Positions 6,174 through 8,600 of a stretch of 8,600 bases of DNA are shown in pieces (the stretch's first letter is position 1; each line of letters starts with the position of its first letter). The DNA comes from an uncultured Selenomonadaceae bacterium (GTDB lineage Bacteria > Bacillota > Negativicutes > Selenomonadales > Selenomonadaceae): contig CALZDE010000081.1 of assembly GCA_945637225.1 (NCBI GenBank), positions 1 to 8,600 on the forward strand, in the 5' to 3' direction. Both the position numbers and the translations under genes were made by a program. The notes below the pieces were generated by a model, which worked only from the letters and a program-made list of their open reading frames with translations, was not told the DNA's origin and ran no database searches.

Positions 6174-6230
6174 GGATACCGTGACCATGTCATTGGTTTG
6201 GGTAACGTGAATTAATGACTTGCGGTATTT
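6174..6230 (+). promoter_or_regulatory. Long imperfect hairpin in the HU mRNA leader
   Basis: A basal stem pairs 6176-6184 (ATACCGTGA) with 6220-6228, including two G-U pairs, and can be extended by two further wobble pairs at 6174-6175/6229-6230. A CCAT bulge (6185-6188) follows, then a 12-bp stem pairing 6189-6200 with 6208-6219; its first six pairs are perfect GTCATT/AATGAC. The loop is GGTAACG (6201-6207). The structure lies between the predicted promoter and the ribosome binding site, ends 6-8 nt before the latter, and has no U-tract, so it is not a terminator. It could stabilise the mRNA, control translation, or be a DNA-level site for a regulator. It matches no riboswitch class that I recognise. 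Confidence 0.65.
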
Positions 6231-6236
6231 AATAAT

Positions 6237-6244
6237 AAGGAGGA
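6237..6244 (+). promoter_or_regulatory. Strong ribosome binding site fixing the HU start
   Basis: AAGGAGGA at 6237-6244 places its GGAGG core 9 nt before the ATG at 6253. This rules out the upstream in-frame TTG at 6220, which lies inside the leader hairpin and would add 11 residues not found in HU proteins. Confidence 0.9.
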
Positions 6245-6252
6245 CTATAATT

Positions 6253-6534
6253 ATGAATAAGACTGAATTAGTAACTAATGTAGCAGCAAAGGCTGGCCTG
6301 AAGAAGAAGGACGCTGAGAGTGCAGTAAACGCATTTATGGAAGTTGTTCAGCAGGCTATGGTTGAGGGCGACAAGGTTCAGCTCATCGGCTTTGGTACTT
6401 TTGAGGTTCGTGAGCGTGCAGCTCGTACTGGCCGTAATCCTTCTACCAAGGAAATCATCAACATTCCTGCTTCCAAGAGCCCTGTATTCAAGGCTGGTAA
6501 GGCTCTGAAGGACGCTGTAAATCCAAAGAACTAA
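6253..6534 (+). CDS. hup: DNA-binding protein HU
   Basis: HU is a small dimeric nucleoid protein that bends and wraps DNA with little sequence preference. The 93-residue product is of typical length. It starts MNKTELVTNVAAKAGLKKKD, the N-terminal helix-turn-helix-like dimerisation region. The central GFGTFEVRERAARTGRNP (46-63) carries the beta-arm with the R61-N62-P63 tip that enters the DNA minor groove. The C-terminus ends PVFKAGKALKDAVN. The closely related IHF would be the main alternative, but a single self-sufficient gene in a Firmicute-type genome fits HU. It sits after a yabN-type gene, as in many Firmicutes, but the small S4-domain gene (yabO-like) that often comes next is absent. 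It appears to be its own transcription unit, with promoter, structured leader and terminator. Confidence 0.97.
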   Translation: MNKTELVTNVAAKAGLKKKDAESAVNAFMEVVQQAMVEGDKVQLIGFGTFEVRERAARTGRNPSTKEIINIPASKSPVFKAGKALKDAVNPKN

Positions 6535-6558
6535 GTTTAATATTCCCATTAGGGATTC

Positions 6559-6590
6559 AGGCTGCCTCTCAGGGGTGGCCTTTTAATTTT
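6559..6590 (+). terminator. Intrinsic terminator after HU
   Basis: A9-style stem: AGGCTGCCT at 6559-6567 pairs with GGGTGGCCT at 6573-6581 (nine pairs, three of them G-U) around a short CTCAG loop, followed by the T-rich tract TTTTAATTTT. It lies 25 nt past the HU stop and separates HU from the SDR gene. Confidence 0.82.
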
Positions 6591-6608
6591 TATGATGGAG
6601 GATTTAAC

Positions 6609-7361
6609 ATGAAAAGGGTGCTTATAACTGGCGGAACTTCTGGCATTGGACTGGCGGCGGCGGAGTGCTTTCTGGCTAATGGGGATAAGGTAGCTATTGC
6701 AGGCCGTTCCAAGGAAAGAGGTATGGCGGCAGTAAAGTCACTGTGGAGCAAATATCCTTCTGGTGAAGTGTGCTTTGTACCGGGTGATGTCAGCAGTGTA
6801 AGTGGCTGTAAGAGCATTATGACTGTAATGGAAAAATGGGCCGGCGGTATTGATGTTCTCGTTAATTCGGCTGGGATTTATTTTGAAAAGGCGATTGAGG
6901 ATATGACAGAGGAAGACTTTGACGAGATGATGAATGTCAATCTCAAGGGAACGTACTTCATGTCCAAGGAAGCGTCAGTGCTGATGAAGGCTCAGTCGAG
7001 CGGTAATATAGTCAATGTGGCTTCTGACGCGGGCCTGCATGGAAATTATATGTGCTCTGCTTACTGTGCTTCTAAGGGGGCGGTGGTGAATTTTACCAGA
7101 GCATTAGCTATTGAGCTGGCACCATGGCAGATAAGGGTAAATTCAGTCTGTCCGGGGGATATTCACACTCCTATGACCGAAGAGCAGTTGAAGCAGTTCC
7201 CAAGCAGGGAAGAAGGTCTGAAGGAAATGGCTTCTGTTTATCCATTAAACCGAATTGGCAAGCCAGAGGACGTGGGGGAAATCATAGCTTTTCTTGCTTC
7301 TGACAAGGCGTCCTTTGTTACTGGGGCGGCATGGACTGTGGATGGCGGTATTACAGCTTAA
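6609..7361 (+). CDS. SDR-family NAD(P)-dependent oxidoreductase
   Basis: This is a 250-residue classical short-chain dehydrogenase/reductase with a Rossmann fold. Visible features in order are the cofactor-binding TGGTSGIG (7-14), R33 after the second beta-strand (which tends to favour NADP(H)), NSAG (86-89), the structural N111, catalytic S139, and Y152-x3-K156 in AYCASKGAVV. The C-terminal segment includes RVNSVCPGDIHTPM (176-189) and ends GAAWTVDGGITA, as in FabG-like SDRs. The substrate cannot be deduced. FabG proper is possible, but the context contains no fatty-acid genes, so no symbol is given. GGAGG at 6597-6601 sits 7 nt before the ATG. No promoter is evident between the HU terminator and this gene, so it may rely on read-through or a weak unseen promoter. 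Confidence 0.93.
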   Translation: MKRVLITGGTSGIGLAAAECFLANGDKVAIAGRSKERGMAAVKSLWSKYPSGEVCFVPGDVSSVSGCKSIMTVMEKWAGGIDVLVNSAGIYFEKAIEDMTEEDFDEMMNVNLKGTYFMSKEASVLMKAQSSGNIVNVASDAGLHGNYMCSAYCASKGAVVNFTRALAIELAPWQIRVNSVCPGDIHTPMTEEQLKQFPSREEGLKEMASVYPLNRIGKPEDVGEIIAFLASDKASFVTGAAWTVDGGITA

Positions 7362-7366
7362 ATCTA

Positions 7367-7395
7367 TTGCACTTGTTTTTTTTCTGTGGTAAAAT
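7367..7395 (+). promoter_or_regulatory. Sigma-A-type promoter for the glycosyltransferase gene
   Basis: TTGCAC (7367-7372) and TAAAAT (7390-7395) are separated by exactly 17 nt, and TGG just before the -10 supplies an extended -10 element. The -35 begins 6 nt after the SDR stop, so the glycosyltransferase gene can be transcribed independently of it. Confidence 0.82.
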
Positions 7396-7425
7396 GATAA
7401 ATATTCACAGTTTAGGGGGGAGACA

Positions 7426-8553
7426 ATGAAGATTTTAATCGTTACAGCTTCGGTAGGCTCAGGCCACGAAAAAGCGGCTAAGGCGGTAGCACAGGGTATC
7501 AGCAAATTCATGCCCGACAGCGATGTGACTATGATTGATTATATGTCATCTTCTACGTCTCTTTTAAATGCCGCAATGAAGCGGATATACCTCTGCATGC
7601 TGAGATTTGTGCCATATCTTTATGAATGTATTTATAATTTTACGGCTGGTCCCAAGGAAAGCGGTTATCTTAATGCACTGATGGCTGTCTGTATGTCGAG
7701 AACCATGAAGGGGCTGATTAACCGCTATGATCCAGAGATTATTATATGCACTCATCCCTTTCCAGCAGATGCGATTTCCCATTTATCTGCTAAGTGGCGC
7801 AAGAGATTTCTGTCGGCCCTGCTGATTACCGATTATACAGTTCATCCTATGTGTGTATGTCATAATATAGATATGTTTTTTGTGGCTCATAGTGCCATGA
7901 AGGTATCTCTTTATTCTCAGGGCATAAAGGAGGGAACGGTATTTGATACTGGCATTCCTGTGGATATGAATTTCTACGATACAGTGGACAGGGAGAAAAT
8001 TCGTCAGGAATACGGCCTTAGCATGGACAAGCCTGTTCTTTTGATGATGGGTGGCGGTTTGGGCCTCGGCGGTATGGAGGAAGCCATGCAGCAGCTTGAA
8101 CTGGTACAAAGTCCTTTGCAGGTAGTCGTCGTAGCAGGCAGGAATCAGGAGCTTTTTGACAGGGTAAAGACAAAGGCAGAAACATCACGCCATTACATCG
8201 TGGTGCTTGGCTTTACCGATAAAATCCGTGATTTAATGGGAGCGGCGGATATTCTTATCAGCAAGCCGGGCGGTATGACCTTGAGTGAGGCCATGACTAT
8301 GAAGCTTCCTATGCTTTTGAATCAGCCTATACCGGGACCGGAAACGGATAATGCAAGGTATATGTCAGACCATGGCATAGCGCGCTGGCTTCGTACTGAT
8401 GAACCGCTTTCTAAGGCCATTGAGGAACTGATAGCAGAGCCGGAAACCGTGGAAAATATGCGGATGGCGGCAGAACGTCATCGCCGTTTAATGGCGGTTG
8501 AAAAAATTATTAAAAATATTCAGTTATTTCTTAGAAAAAGTAATGCCAAATAA
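7426..8553 (+). CDS. MGDG-synthase / UgtP-like glycosyltransferase (GT28-type)
   Basis: This 375-residue protein has the two-lobed layout of the monogalactosyl-diacylglycerol synthase / processive diacylglycerol glucosyltransferase family, related to MurG. The N-terminal lobe starts ILIVTASVGSGHEKAAKA, with the lipid-acceptor-side motif GSGH at 11-14, and continues with DPEIIICTHPFP (102-113). The C-terminal nucleotide-sugar lobe has LLMMGGGLGLGG (205-216), VVVVAGRN (233-240), LGFTDKI (261-267) and the UDP-binding KPGGMTLSEA (280-289), then PIPGPETDNA (301-310). The expected role is transfer of a sugar from a UDP-sugar to diacylglycerol at the membrane inner face. Donor and product are not decidable here. 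Family members also include proteins of unproven activity. The ATG at 7426 follows a very G-rich AGGGGGGAG at 7414-7422, and the gene has its own promoter. Confidence 0.9.
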   Translation: MKILIVTASVGSGHEKAAKAVAQGISKFMPDSDVTMIDYMSSSTSLLNAAMKRIYLCMLRFVPYLYECIYNFTAGPKESGYLNALMAVCMSRTMKGLINRYDPEIIICTHPFPADAISHLSAKWRKRFLSALLITDYTVHPMCVCHNIDMFFVAHSAMKVSLYSQGIKEGTVFDTGIPVDMNFYDTVDREKIRQEYGLSMDKPVLLMMGGGLGLGGMEEAMQQLELVQSPLQVVVVAGRNQELFDRVKTKAETSRHYIVVLGFTDKIRDLMGAADILISKPGGMTLSEAMTMKLPMLLNQPIPGPETDNARYMSDHGIARWLRTDEPLSKAIEELIAEPETVENMRMAAERHRRLMAVEKIIKNIQLFLRKSNAK

Positions 8554-8562
8554 TAAATTCTG

Positions 8563-8571
8563 TGTTATAAT
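8563..8571 (+). promoter_or_regulatory. Extended -10 promoter for a gene beyond the right edge
   Basis: TGTTATAAT at 8563-8571 is a consensus TATAAT with a TGn extension, starting 10 nt after the glycosyltransferase stop. The -35 region (around 8543-8548) is poor. GGAAGG at the very end of the window could be the ribosome binding site of the next gene, whose start is not visible. Confidence 0.6.
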
Positions 8572-8600
8572 ACTACTATATGTTATTATTGAGCGGAAGG

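Noticed and set aside
6220..6252. Upstream in-frame TTG that would lengthen HU by 11 residues
   Set aside because: It lies in the leader hairpin without a ribosome binding site. The ATG at 6253 has AAGGAGGA at ideal spacing and gives the canonical HU N-terminus.
6544..6555. Small TCCC/GGGA inverted repeat just after the HU stop
   Set aside because: Only four base pairs and no U-tract; the adjacent stem at 6559-6581 explains termination better.
7783..8109. 108-codon minus-strand frame opposite the glycosyltransferase gene
   Set aside because: It is a shadow of a well-supported gene; its His-rich translation is an artefact of the antisense codons.
1..8600. Search by eye for CRISPR arrays, tRNA or rRNA genes, insertion sequences and long direct repeats
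   Set aside because: I saw no spaced repeats, transposase motifs, terminal inverted repeats or tRNA-like cloverleaf segments. A computed scan could still find something subtle.

Overview
The window reads as a low-to-mid GC Firmicute-type chromosome, most likely an anaerobe of the Negativicutes (Selenomonadales-like). This is inferred from gene content and order: ruvA-ruvB next to queH, a spoIID/lytB-type gene, queA, a YabN-type methylase domain and HU. It also fits the use of QueH, the epoxyqueuosine reductase common in anaerobes, and the strong Shine-Dalgarno sites. The genus cannot be fixed from the sequence alone. All supported genes are on the + strand.

Region 1 (1-727) is the end of an accessory block. 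The first 61 bases encode the C-terminal tail of a type I restriction specificity subunit (HsdS). It is coupled through an ATGA overlap to a MntA-type minimal nucleotidyltransferase, which overlaps a HEPN protein of the HepT/HI0074 class. The pair is much more AT-rich than what follows and is probably an acquired defence or toxin-antitoxin cassette.

Region 2 (746-5993) is a compact housekeeping operon with gaps of 17 nt or less, or overlaps: ruvA and ruvB (Holliday junction branch migration), queH, a secreted SpoIID/LytB-domain protein, queA, and a stand-alone tetrapyrrole-methylase-type protein. QueA makes epoxyqueuosine on tRNA and QueH reduces it to queuosine, so the last two steps of the pathway are encoded together. 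The methylase matches the N-terminal half of YabN/MazG fusion proteins, but its ORF stops at the domain boundary and no MazG domain follows.

Region 3 (5994-6590) is the HU unit. It has an A-tract-rich, possibly curved stretch, an extended -10 promoter, a long leader hairpin, the HU gene with a strong ribosome binding site, and an intrinsic terminator.

Region 4 (6609-8600) holds an SDR-family oxidoreductase, then a clear promoter driving a GT28/MGDG-synthase-like glycosyltransferase probably involved in glycolipid synthesis. A further extended -10 promoter at the right edge points to a gene beyond the window.

I see no RNA genes of known class, insertion sequences, CRISPR arrays or phage genes. 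Nothing here amounts to a clearly new multi-gene system. The points most worth checking are the HU leader hairpin, the loss of the MazG domain, and the HsdS-MntA-HepT cassette abutting ruvA.
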